From assembly GCF_021107415.1 (NCBI RefSeq), contig NZ_JAIOSW010000120.1:1-41501 (forward strand): 41,501 nt of DNA, given 5' to 3'. Shown here one piece after another: positions 26,413 through 34,691 of this stretch. A program made the translations under genes and the position numbers. How positions within the stretch are numbered: the stretch's first letter is position 1; each line of letters starts with the position of its first letter. Under the pieces are notes generated by a model. That model made no database searches and was not told the DNA's origin. It saw only the letters and a program-made list of their open reading frames with translations. The DNA comes from Desulfobacula sp. (GTDB lineage Bacteria > Desulfobacterota > Desulfobacteria > Desulfobacterales > Desulfobacteraceae).

Positions 26413-26441
26413 TTGTACGTGTGCTGCACATGTGCTATATT
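26413..26441 (+). promoter_or_regulatory. Promoter with embedded palindrome upstream of the RHH gene
   Basis: TTGTAC (26413-26418), a 17-base spacer and TATATT (26436-26441) form a plausible promoter. The spacer contains TGTGC-T-GCACA (26420-26430), a perfect inverted repeat, followed by a further TGTGC half-site. Placement between the two boxes suggests repression, probably by the ribbon-helix-helix protein encoded next. Confidence 0.6.
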
Positions 26442-26488
26442 TTGTTTGTAAGCTACCTTTAAGATGAAAAAATACATGGAGATCTGTA

Positions 26489-26773
26489 ATGAGTACATCA
26501 GCACGACAAGAAACAATGCTAAGAAAACCGATTCTTATGCCACCTGTCATGATTAAAAGAGTCGATCAGATTGCAAAGACCAAAAAAGTTTCTTTTGCAA
26601 ACGTTGTGAGGGAGGCAGTTGATGCTTTTAATAGTGAGTCTTCAAATGAAGATGATGCTTTTTTGGAGGCTTTAGCAGACACTATGATAAAGACAACACA
26701 AGAACTCGTTAAAAAAATTGAAGAAATTGAAAAAAGACTTGATGATACTCATGCCATGCTGGAGGCTCAATAA
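26489..26773 (+). CDS. Small ribbon-helix-helix-like protein with coiled-coil tail
   Basis: This 94-residue protein has an N-terminal segment (PILMPPVMIKRVDQIAKTKKVSFANVV split around residue 20-40) that fits a MetJ/Arc ribbon-helix-helix: a short strand, a helix, then SFANVVREAVDAF. The C-terminal half is a heptad-rich helix (LVKKIEEIEKRLDD). The TAA stop overlaps the next ATG (TAATG), so translation is coupled. A promoter with a central palindrome lies upstream, consistent with autoregulation. I do not recognise a named family. It might be the DNA-binding half of a toxin-antitoxin-like or accessory pair. Confidence 0.75.
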   Translation: MSTSARQETMLRKPILMPPVMIKRVDQIAKTKKVSFANVVREAVDAFNSESSNEDDAFLEALADTMIKTTQELVKKIEEIEKRLDDTHAMLEAQ

Positions 26774-26958
26774 TGGGTGTCAGTGAAAAAGTTATGGAGG
26801 CTCTGAGGGCAGGAATACTTTTGAACGAAAGATTAAGCATCCTTATGGACAAGGTAGATCGTATTGATCAAGATGTCCGCCGGATGAACGACAGGCTCAT
26901 TCGAGTGGAAACCATGATTGAAGTAGCAAGGATGCAGCAAATTCCTAACAAAAATTAG
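26773..26958 (+). CDS. Small coiled-coil protein, partner of the RHH gene
   Basis: A 61-residue protein that is nearly all predicted helix, with a heptad pattern across LNERLSILMDKVDRIDQDV and MNDRLIRVETMIEVA. There is no membrane helix, catalytic motif or signal peptide. It overlaps the stop of the ribbon-helix-helix gene by one base, so the two are made together and their coiled coils may pair. Its function is unknown. It ends 22 bases from the converging recD2 gene; no terminator is visible between them. Confidence 0.68.
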   Translation: MGVSEKVMEALRAGILLNERLSILMDKVDRIDQDVRRMNDRLIRVETMIEVARMQQIPNKN

Positions 26959-26980
26959 TCAGGTGCTTGTGTAACTCAAA

Positions 26981-29491
26981 TCAGGACATCAATAATTCCT
27001 TCAAAGCCGTCTGTCTTTTGCTGATATCCTGGTTTTTAACAGCCATTGCAAGGGCTTTTCGGGTGCCCACAAAGATTGCCAGTTTTTTTGCACGGGTTAA
27101 CCCGGTATAAATTAAATTTCGAAAAAGCATTTTAAAATGCTGGGTAAGAACCGGAATAATTACAATTTCAAATTCACTGCCCTGGGATTTGTGTATGGTG
27201 ATTGCATAGGCCAAATCAAGTTCCATGATATCATTTTGTTTGTAGTGAATCAGTCTATTATCAGGATGAAAAGCAATGGTGCAGGTCAAATTAATATTAT
27301 CAATATCCCTGATAACACCAATATCACCATTGAAAACGCCCAGATCATAATTGTTGCGCCTGTGAATGACCCGGTCGCCAGTCCTGAAAATTTTTTCCCC
27401 AACCTTTAACTGCCGTTTGCCTTGAACAAAGGGGTTTGAGGTCTCCTGAATTACTTTGTTTAAACTGAGTGTTCCAAGGCTTCCCCTTGTCATGGGAGAA
27501 AGGATCTGTATTTCATTATTACCATGATATTTTGGTATCCATTCCTGGTAAAGCTTTCTGACTATATCCAAAGCTGAAAGTCCATAATGAAGTGATGACC
27601 AGGGGTGAACTTTCTTCACAACGGAGAGTAATTCTTCAACCTTGGTTTCAGCCTTATACACTTCTTGCAGATTTACAAATTCAAATTTTTTAGGGATAGT
27701 TATTTCTGTCTCATAAGGAATAATCGGTTCCTGGACCCGAAACTCAAAAAGCTCAGACCCATCAGATTTTTCAGATATATTGCTTTCCAATTCAGAAAGC
27801 TTTAAATCATAAAACCTTTTTACCCTTGTAATAAAGCTTATCTGCTCTTTAGTCGCCTCGTCTGCATCAAGAAACAGGCAATCGGTTTTATCCTGCCATA
27901 TACCCGGCTTTTTGAATGGCGATTCAATCCAGGGCATGCCTCCGTTGTTGATTTGATGAGCATATTTAATGATGAGAGAGTTTTGGGCCTGCCGAAATAT
28001 CTTTGTCAGTTTAAAACAGGGAACTACTTTTGATGCTATGATATCTTTTAAAACATTGCCGGCACCCACTGAAGGTAATTGGTCGGAATCTCCAATAAAC
28101 AACACCTGAGCGTTTTTAGGAACTGCTTTAAGCAGTGATGCTGTCAAGTTGATGTCAAGCATTGAACATTCATCCACAATGAGAAAGTCTGTTTTTAAAG
28201 GTGTTTCTTCATTTTTTTTGAATTTACCGCCTTGCCATCCCAATAATCTATGGATTGTTTTAGATTCTTTTCCAATAACATCGGTCATGCGTTGAGCTGC
28301 TCTGCCTGTTGGTGCTGCCAAAAGAACCGTTAACCCCATGGCCTCAATTAATTTGACAATTACAAGAGTAGCGGTTGTTTTACCGCATCCCGGCCCACCG
28401 GTAAGGATTGAAAATTTCTCATCAACAATGCCTTTAGCAGCGGCAGCCTGTTCATCACTTAAAGAAATATTTTTTGCTTTGCAGTACAAAGATATCCAAC
28501 GTTCCACTCTTTTTTTTTCCACTTTTGCTTTTTCATTCTTTAGCGGATTGCCAATATCAGAAATTCTTTTTGCAACATAGAGTTCATCAAAATATAAAGA
28601 TTTTGAATAATAGCATTGCGCGCTTGTACCATTGGCCACAAGAAGATCACGAACCATGAGCAGCTTTTCTTTTTCCATATATTGTAACAGCTCAAGCAGT
28701 TTATCAGATAGATCCAATTGTAATAGCTCTTTGACCTGGTCATTGATTTGAGATGTTGTCAGATAGCAGTGTCCGAAATTTCTGCTTGCTGCCAGAACAT
28801 GCTTAATACCTGCCATTATTCTTTGCTGACTGTCAGGTTTAAGCCCAATACTTAATGCAACTTTATCCGCCGAGAAAAAACCAATCCCGTAAAAATCATT
28901 TGCCAGCCGGTAAGGATCTGCCGTAACAATTTTTATGGCATTATCACCGTATTCTTTATAGATCCGGACAGCAAACAAGGTACTGATGCCATGGGACTGT
29001 AAAAACATCATCACTTCCCGAATTGCTTTGTGTTCTGTCCAGGCTGCACTTATCATATCAAGTTTTTTTTGAGCAATGCCGGGTACTTCAGTGAGCCTTT
29101 CAATATTTTTTTCAAATATATCAAGCGTTTGTTTGTCAAAATGCTTAACTATTTTTTTTGCGGTTTTAGGGCCCACACCTTTAATAAGACCTGAACCAAG
29201 GTATTTTTCCAATGCAGCAATTGTTGCCGGTTTTTTTTCTTTTGCAATACTTGCCTGAAATTGGCGGCCATATTTAGGGTGAACTATCCAGGACCCTTGA
29301 AATTCCATTGTAGCACCGGCAAACACTTTTGTTTGATGCACAATAACAGTTTCTTGGCCCTGGGGATTATTAAAGGGCATCACCCTGAGAATTGACCAGC
29401 CATTATCAGGGTTATGAAACGTAACCCGATCCACAATCCCTTTTAAGATTTCATTTATTATACCGGTTTGATTAACAGCCTGCTGTCTCAT
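26981..29491 (-). CDS. recD2: RecD2-type SF1B DNA helicase
   Basis: RecD2 is a 5'-3' DNA helicase found in bacteria, often without RecBC, with roles in repair and replication. The 836-residue protein begins with an OB-like region (VDRVTFHNPDNGWSILRV), a helix-hairpin-helix part (GSGLIKGVGPKTAKKIVKHF) and a second HhH (LTEVPGIAQKKLDM). The helicase core has Walker A TGGPGCGKTTA (about 364-372), DECSMLD (about 440), GDSDQLPSVGAGN, FRQAQNS and the C-terminal AITIHKSQGSEF and TGLTRAKK. AGGAGA precedes the ATG. A charged stretch at about residues 545-620 makes it slightly longer than usual. It is last of three minus-strand genes spaced 15-24 bases apart. Confidence 0.94.
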   Translation of the reverse strand: MRQQAVNQTGIINEILKGIVDRVTFHNPDNGWSILRVMPFNNPQGQETVIVHQTKVFAGATMEFQGSWIVHPKYGRQFQASIAKEKKPATIAALEKYLGSGLIKGVGPKTAKKIVKHFDKQTLDIFEKNIERLTEVPGIAQKKLDMISAAWTEHKAIREVMMFLQSHGISTLFAVRIYKEYGDNAIKIVTADPYRLANDFYGIGFFSADKVALSIGLKPDSQQRIMAGIKHVLAASRNFGHCYLTTSQINDQVKELLQLDLSDKLLELLQYMEKEKLLMVRDLLVANGTSAQCYYSKSLYFDELYVAKRISDIGNPLKNEKAKVEKKRVERWISLYCKAKNISLSDEQAAAAKGIVDEKFSILTGGPGCGKTTATLVIVKLIEAMGLTVLLAAPTGRAAQRMTDVIGKESKTIHRLLGWQGGKFKKNEETPLKTDFLIVDECSMLDINLTASLLKAVPKNAQVLFIGDSDQLPSVGAGNVLKDIIASKVVPCFKLTKIFRQAQNSLIIKYAHQINNGGMPWIESPFKKPGIWQDKTDCLFLDADEATKEQISFITRVKRFYDLKLSELESNISEKSDGSELFEFRVQEPIIPYETEITIPKKFEFVNLQEVYKAETKVEELLSVVKKVHPWSSLHYGLSALDIVRKLYQEWIPKYHGNNEIQILSPMTRGSLGTLSLNKVIQETSNPFVQGKRQLKVGEKIFRTGDRVIHRRNNYDLGVFNGDIGVIRDIDNINLTCTIAFHPDNRLIHYKQNDIMELDLAYAITIHKSQGSEFEIVIIPVLTQHFKMLFRNLIYTGLTRAKKLAIFVGTRKALAMAVKNQDISKRQTALKELLMS

Positions 29492-29506
29492 TTTCTCCTG
29501 ATAAAT

Positions 29507-30358
29507 TTAGAACCAGGCGCTCCATCCTGCATTGGCAAAGGCAAATTTATCCTTAAACCGGTCATAGCAGGCAGCAGCGGCCTCATTGCCCGTGCAGTGG
29601 GAAACACCGATGAGGTTAAGATTATATTGTTCAAATGCATCCATGGTTTTTTTAAGCTGTTTGTCGGAATTTAAAAATCCCAGGTGGGTTCCCCCAATAA
29701 CCGCATAAAAGGATTTGTATCCTGTTTTTTTAGAAAAATGATTCATGATGTTTACAATGCCTGAATGGGCACATCCTGTCAGGATGACAGGGCCGGATGA
29801 TGTCTCGATCAAAAGAGATGCGTCATCATGTAACGGGTCCTGGATAAATGAGGACCCCTCTTTAACCAAAAGTCTCTTGTCTGGTTGTTCAAAGTCTGTC
29901 TGCCTGGGTATAACACCTGAAAAAAAGATACCGTCAGATATTTCAGAAAATTCTGTTTTAAAATGAAATCTGGCATTCAAATTGGATTCAAGGTATTCCC
30001 GGCTGAACCGGTTTCCGATAAATACTTCTTCTTTTTTGTTCTCATACTCGTGGCGAGCATATTTGGGAGCAAAGATATCCGGATGGGCATAGACGTCAAT
30101 TATTCCTTTTGGGGGCATTAAATCTGCAAGTCCGCCTGTATGATCAAAGTGACCATGGCTCAAGACAATTTTCCTGATTTCAGACAAATTGATTTTTAAA
30201 GCATTTGCATTGGCTTTCAGGGTCAGGCCCTGGCCGGTGTCCATGAGGATCTTTTCATTGTTTTTTTCTATGAGTGCAGAAAACCCATGCTCACCCATGA
30301 CCCCAATTGTTGCACCGGCCTGATTTTCGCACACGACAGTTATTTTTGTTTTTTCCAA
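29507..30358 (-). CDS. Metallo-beta-lactamase-fold hydrolase (dihydropterin synthase-like subgroup)
   Basis: A 283-residue member of the MBL superfamily. The dinuclear metal motif is LSHGHFDHTGG (about residues 68-78), the earlier Asp motif is ILMDTGQG, GCAHSGIVN carries the third-motif His and IGGTHLGF the fourth. FSALIEKNNEKILMDTG and the VIGGTHLGF region match archaeal and bacterial proteins annotated as the beta-RFAP synthase-like group, whose real substrates are mostly unknown. No signal peptide. It sits between the phosphatase-like gene and recD2 on one strand. A link to recD2 is not evident from sequence. Confidence 0.85.
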   Translation of the reverse strand: MEKTKITVVCENQAGATIGVMGEHGFSALIEKNNEKILMDTGQGLTLKANANALKINLSEIRKIVLSHGHFDHTGGLADLMPPKGIIDVYAHPDIFAPKYARHEYENKKEEVFIGNRFSREYLESNLNARFHFKTEFSEISDGIFFSGVIPRQTDFEQPDKRLLVKEGSSFIQDPLHDDASLLIETSSGPVILTGCAHSGIVNIMNHFSKKTGYKSFYAVIGGTHLGFLNSDKQLKKTMDAFEQYNLNLIGVSHCTGNEAAAACYDRFKDKFAFANAGWSAWF

Positions 30359-30382
30359 AATGATTTCCTTGTATTTAATTTA

Positions 30383-31066
30383 TTACAATAATATTGGGTT
30401 TGTCTGGTAATTGGTAATATAGTATTGATTCTCTTTTTCAAAAAAGACAAGCCCGTCGAGGTAATCCACATTTCCTGTGGTTTCATGTTTAAGTCCCAAT
30501 TTAAATTCTTTTAAAAGGTAAATATTCCAGTCATGGGATACGCAGATGGCCATCTGGTTTTCTTTGAGATTTTTTATTTGCTCAATCATAAATTCACTTA
30601 AAAGGTCTGATGTCCTTTGTGGATTTTCCATTATACTTTCATCAATATGGTTATCAAACCAGTTCCGTAAAAAAAGAGTATTTCCTTGTTCTTCAATACA
30701 AGGAACGGCTTTTTCTACATCCTTTACATAAAAGGGTGAAAGCATATCATTCAGGCAATTGTGGTCAATGGCCCGGTTGTGTTTTTTTGTATAGCCTTTA
30801 TCAATCAAATAGGCGGTTTCAACGCATCTGCCTATAAAACTGGAAGTCAATTTCGGCAACGGGTTTGACCCGAGGGCAGCGCCGAAATCAACGGCAAAAT
30901 CCTTGCCGTCATCTGTTAATCCCATAAAGGGTTCCCATCTGGCATCTTCTGGGAAGAATCTGTCGGAATGGCGGATGAGGACACTGATTCTTTTTATTCC
31001 ATCATCCAGCAAATGATTAATTGTATCAATTGTTTTCCTTGTTTTAATTTCATACTTTTGTGTCAT
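30383..31066 (-). CDS. Histidine phosphatase superfamily-like protein
   Basis: A 227-residue cytoplasmic protein with the phosphoglycerate-mutase-like pattern: ISVLIRHSDR near residue 25 (RHS in place of the usual RHG), GLTDDGKDFA, SFIGRCVETA and a second catalytic His in AICVSHDWN. The RHS-D variant and the long helical middle place it in a divergent branch, so substrate is open; it could act on a small phosphate ester or a phosphoprotein. It is the first gene of the minus-strand trio ending with recD2, and it diverges from the MrfA-like gene across about 110 bases. Confidence 0.75.
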   Translation of the reverse strand: MTQKYEIKTRKTIDTINHLLDDGIKRISVLIRHSDRFFPEDARWEPFMGLTDDGKDFAVDFGAALGSNPLPKLTSSFIGRCVETAYLIDKGYTKKHNRAIDHNCLNDMLSPFYVKDVEKAVPCIEEQGNTLFLRNWFDNHIDESIMENPQRTSDLLSEFMIEQIKNLKENQMAICVSHDWNIYLLKEFKLGLKHETTGNVDYLDGLVFFEKENQYYITNYQTNPILL

Positions 31067-31175
31067 CTATGAGGTGCTCCTGAAGCCTTATGGAGGTTTA
31101 TCTTTGCTTGAATAGTTTTCATACTCTATGCTATATGAGCTGTCAAGCTGGGAAACAATTTTTAAGGAGCCTTTT

Positions 31176-34100
31176 GTGAGTCTGGACGAATATATTCAAT
31201 CCCTGAAAAATTATAAGGGATTTTCCGGGGATATTGTCTGCCACAGAATCCTTCCGCCCAAAGAGGCTGTTTTTGCTTCTAGTGATTCTGAACTTAAAAA
31301 CAATTTATCTTTTTTATTAAAATTTTTAGGTATCAAAAGGCTTTATAACCATCAGAAAAAAGCCATAGAAATGATCCATAACGGTATTCACACTGTTATT
31401 GCCACACCCACAGCCAGTGGTAAAAGTCTTATATATAACCTTCCCGTGATAGATGAACTCATTGAAGATCCGCAATCCCATGCCCTTTATTTGTTTCCTT
31501 TAAAAGCACTGGCCCGGGATCAACTGGAAACGGTTCAAGGTTTATTGCGCGCTGCCGGGATAGAAAACGGGACTGCTCTGCAATTAAAGGCTGCTGTATA
31601 TGACGGGGACATTTCCTCCTATCAAAAATCAAAGATCAGAAAGGTACCTCCCCATATTCTATTGTCAAATCCGGAAATGCTCCATTTGGCCATGCTGGCC
31701 CACCACCATTTGTGGGAAACCTTTTTTAAACATTTAAAATACATTGTCATTGATGAAGTCCATACCTATCGGGGTATTATGGGCTCCAACATGGCCTGGG
31801 TGTTCAGAAGGCTTCAAAGAATTTGCCGTCTTTACGGGGCAGATCCCGTGTTTATTTTTTGTTCTGCCACCATTGCAAACCCGGCATCCCTGGCCCAAAA
31901 ATTAACAGGTCTTGATGTCAGTGTTGTGGATGAATCCAGTTCTCCTGCAGGCAGAAAAGATGTTATTTTAATGAGAGGCATTGAAGGGGCTGCCCAGACA
32001 GCGATTGCCTTGATTCATTCAGCTATTCATAGAAATTTGAGAACGATTTGTTATACACAATCCAGGAAAATTACAGAACTGATCGCAATCTGGGCATCTC
32101 GGAGAGCCGCTTCTTTTTCAGACAGGATCACTGCCTACCGGGCAGGGTTTTTGCCCGAGGAAAGACGGTCTATTGAAAAAAAACTTGCCACAGGAGAGCT
32201 TTTAGCTGTGGTGTCCACCAGTGCCCTTGAACTGGGAATTGATATTGGAAATCTGGATATATGCATATTGGTCGGATATCCCGGTACCATTATGTCCACC
32301 TGGCAGAGAGCCGGCCGTGTCGGCAGGGACGGCAAGGATTCGGCATTGATACTCATTGCCCATGAAGACGCATTGGATCAATATTTTATCAACCATCCAG
32401 ATGTTTTTTTTAAACTGCCACCTGAAAAGGCCATTATCAATCCCTGGAACATGGTTATACTCAAACAGCATCTGGAATGTGCAGCAGCAGAAATGAGCCT
32501 GGACCGGTTTGAGGCGTTCTTAAGTGATAAGACAATTCAAAAAGCCATATCAAAACTTGAATATTCCGGCAGGCTTTTAAGAAGCCGTCAGGGGGACATG
32601 TGGTATGCAGCCCGCAAATCACCCCACAGGGATGTTAATTTGAGAGGAACCGGAAAAAATTTTCCCATCTTTCTTGAGAAGACAAAACAAAGCCCCCAAA
32701 AAAGTATTGGAGATATTGATAAACACAGGTCCTATTTTGAAACCCATGAAGGGGCCGTCTACCTGCACAGGGGTAAGTCCTATGTCATCACACGGTTTGA
32801 CCATGAGAATGGGGTTGTTGAGGCAAAAAGAAAAGATGTGCATTATTTCACAAAGGCGCGGTCTTCAAAATCCACAATGATTATTAAACAGCTTGATTCC
32901 TGCAGGGTCAAAGGCACCAGGGTCGGATTTGGGAAATTAAGGATAACAGAACAGGTGACCGGGTATGACAAAAGGCTTGTGTCTAATCAGAAATCCATAG
33001 GTATCGTACCATTGGATTTGCCAAAACTTGAATTTGAGACCCAGGGGCTCTGGATCGAAATCCCCGATTATGTGAGAGATAAAATTGAGTCTGACCAAAT
33101 GCATTTTATGGGCGGGATTCATGCGTTGGAGCATGCAGCCATTGGAATAATGCCGCTGCTGGTTATGACGGACAGAAATGATTTGGGGGGAATCTCCATT
33201 CCTTTTCATCCCCAGACCGGGAAAGCAGCCGTGTTTATTTATGATGGTGCTCCAGGAGGCCTTGGATTGTCTGAACAGGCATTTCAACATTCACAAGAAC
33301 TTCTTGAAAGAACCGTTGATGCCGTCAGATCATGCAAATGTGAAACAGGTTGTCCTGCCTGTGTGCATTCTCCCAAATGCGGGTCAGGAAATCGGCCCAT
33401 TGACAAGATAGCGTCTTTAAAGATTCTTGATATGATTTTATCCGGTAAAGAAAAAGAAACGGTTTATAAAATCAATGAAGCCCGTTCTGAGTCCGATTTT
33501 GAACCCGGTGTTGAATCCATATCTGAAGAAATATCAGATTTTAATTTAAAAGTAACCTGCAAAGAAAATTTGCGATATGGAGTTCTTGATATAGAAACCA
33601 GAAGATCCGCAAAAGAGGTTGGCGGGTGGAACAGGGCTGAAAAAATGGGGGTCAGCTGTGCTGTGCTGTACGATTCAAAAACCGATATTTACCAGGAATA
33701 TCTCCAGAAAGATATTGAATTGCTTTGTGAAGATCTTCAAAAATTAGATCTGGTGATCGGTTTTAATATTATCAAGTTTGACTATAAGGTATTGTCAGGG
33801 CTTTCTAAATTTGATTTTTTTTCACTTCCCAGCCTGGATATCCTGATAAAAGTTCATGAAAGATTAGGCTATCGGCTTTCCCTTGATCATCTGGCAACAC
33901 AGACCCTTGGGTGCAGCAAAAGTGCTGATGGCCTGATGGCACTTAAATGGTGGGAACAAGGTAAAATTGACAAGATAATTGAGTATTGCAAACAGGATGT
34001 AAGGGTGACACGGGATTTATATCTATATGGAAAAGAAAACTTATTTTTGATTTTTAAGAATAAGGCCGGCAATCAAGTCAGGATTCCGGTTAACTTATGA
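31176..34100 (+). CDS. MrfA-like DUF1998 helicase fused to a MrfB-like DEDDy exonuclease
   Basis: A 974-residue fusion. The N-terminal part is a YprA/MrfA-type SF2 helicase with ATPTASGKS (Ala76), DEVHTY (Asp193), CSATI, SALELGIDIG and QRAGRVGR. The DUF1998 region has a cysteine cluster at Cys720/Cys722, Cys726, Cys729 and Cys735, the likely metal site. The last 180 residues form a 3'-5' exonuclease-like domain with LDIET (Asp805, Glu807), GFNIIKFD (Asp869) and YCKQD (Tyr937, Asp941). In Bacillus subtilis MrfA and MrfB are separate proteins that repair mitomycin C damage. A start at 31128 would add 16 residues with no ribosome site; GTG at 31176 follows AAGGAG and gives the usual SLDEYIQSL start. 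Confidence 0.9.
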   Translation: MSLDEYIQSLKNYKGFSGDIVCHRILPPKEAVFASSDSELKNNLSFLLKFLGIKRLYNHQKKAIEMIHNGIHTVIATPTASGKSLIYNLPVIDELIEDPQSHALYLFPLKALARDQLETVQGLLRAAGIENGTALQLKAAVYDGDISSYQKSKIRKVPPHILLSNPEMLHLAMLAHHHLWETFFKHLKYIVIDEVHTYRGIMGSNMAWVFRRLQRICRLYGADPVFIFCSATIANPASLAQKLTGLDVSVVDESSSPAGRKDVILMRGIEGAAQTAIALIHSAIHRNLRTICYTQSRKITELIAIWASRRAASFSDRITAYRAGFLPEERRSIEKKLATGELLAVVSTSALELGIDIGNLDICILVGYPGTIMSTWQRAGRVGRDGKDSALILIAHEDALDQYFINHPDVFFKLPPEKAIINPWNMVILKQHLECAAAEMSLDRFEAFLSDKTIQKAISKLEYSGRLLRSRQGDMWYAARKSPHRDVNLRGTGKNFPIFLEKTKQSPQKSIGDIDKHRSYFETHEGAVYLHRGKSYVITRFDHENGVVEAKRKDVHYFTKARSSKSTMIIKQLDSCRVKGTRVGFGKLRITEQVTGYDKRLVSNQKSIGIVPLDLPKLEFETQGLWIEIPDYVRDKIESDQMHFMGGIHALEHAAIGIMPLLVMTDRNDLGGISIPFHPQTGKAAVFIYDGAPGGLGLSEQAFQHSQELLERTVDAVRSCKCETGCPACVHSPKCGSGNRPIDKIASLKILDMILSGKEKETVYKINEARSESDFEPGVESISEEISDFNLKVTCKENLRYGVLDIETRRSAKEVGGWNRAEKMGVSCAVLYDSKTDIYQEYLQKDIELLCEDLQKLDLVIGFNIIKFDYKVLSGLSKFDFFSLPSLDILIKVHERLGYRLSLDHLATQTLGCSKSADGLMALKWWEQGKIDKIIEYCKQDVRVTRDLYLYGKENLFLIFKNKAGNQVRIPVNL

Positions 34101-34117
34101 AAATACTTAAAAAATTC

Positions 34118-34146
34118 TTGATTTTCGGAATACGCTTTATTATGTT
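34118..34146 (+). promoter_or_regulatory. Possible promoter of the cytochrome/chemoreceptor pair
   Basis: TTGATT (34118-34123), a 17-base spacer and TATGTT (34141-34146) lie about 70 bases before the cytochrome ATG. Each box has two mismatches to consensus. Confidence 0.42.
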
Positions 34147-34213
34147 ATCCACACTTGTCTCAAAGCATGTTGAGTAAGTTTTAAAATTGGAACAGATTTT
34201 AAAGAGGGGTAAA

Positions 34214-34669
34214 ATGAAAAAATATATTATTATCGGGTTGTTTTTTTTGTGTTCATTTTGTATCAGCAGCAGTTCGGCAGAGGACAAGATGTATGTCGGC
34301 TCTGAGGTATGCAACGATTGCCATGAACATGAGTATTCCAACTTTATGGAATATTCCAAAAAGGCTAAATCTTTTGAAAGCATAAAAAAGATGGAAAAAA
34401 AGTTGACGCCTGAAGAGTATCAATCCTGTTTTGAGTGTCATACAACAGGATATGGTAAAAAAGGCGGGTTTATCTCGGAAGAAAAAACGCCACAATTAAA
34501 AGATGCCGGTTGTGAAGTCTGCCATGGCCCAGGGAGCCTCCATGCTGAAAGCGAAGATCCGGATTTAATTATCCGGGATGTCAGCATGGAAAATTGTAAT
34601 ACATGCCATAGTAAAAACAGGATAGAAGCTTTTGATTTTAAGCCTCTTTTATTTGGTGGTGCACATTAA
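34214..34669 (+). CDS. Periplasmic tetrahaem cytochrome c (c554-like)
   Basis: This is a 151-residue exported protein. MKKYIIIGLFFLCSF starts a signal peptide that should be cleaved after about residue 22 (SSAED). Four CxxCH haem sites follow: CNDCH, CFECH, CEVCH and CNTCH, with the CHGPGSLH context common in cytochrome c554/c' proteins. Isolated histidines (EHEY, SLHAE) can serve as distal ligands. A frame extends nine residues upstream, but the ATG at 34214 follows AGAGGGG and gives a proper signal peptide. It lies 22 bases before a haem-binding chemoreceptor and probably works with it or is an electron carrier of the periplasm. Confidence 0.9.
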   Translation: MKKYIIIGLFFLCSFCISSSSAEDKMYVGSEVCNDCHEHEYSNFMEYSKKAKSFESIKKMEKKLTPEEYQSCFECHTTGYGKKGGFISEEKTPQLKDAGCEVCHGPGSLHAESEDPDLIIRDVSMENCNTCHSKNRIEAFDFKPLLFGGAH

Positions 34670-34691
34670 ATAGTTTGGAGAATCTAAGAAT

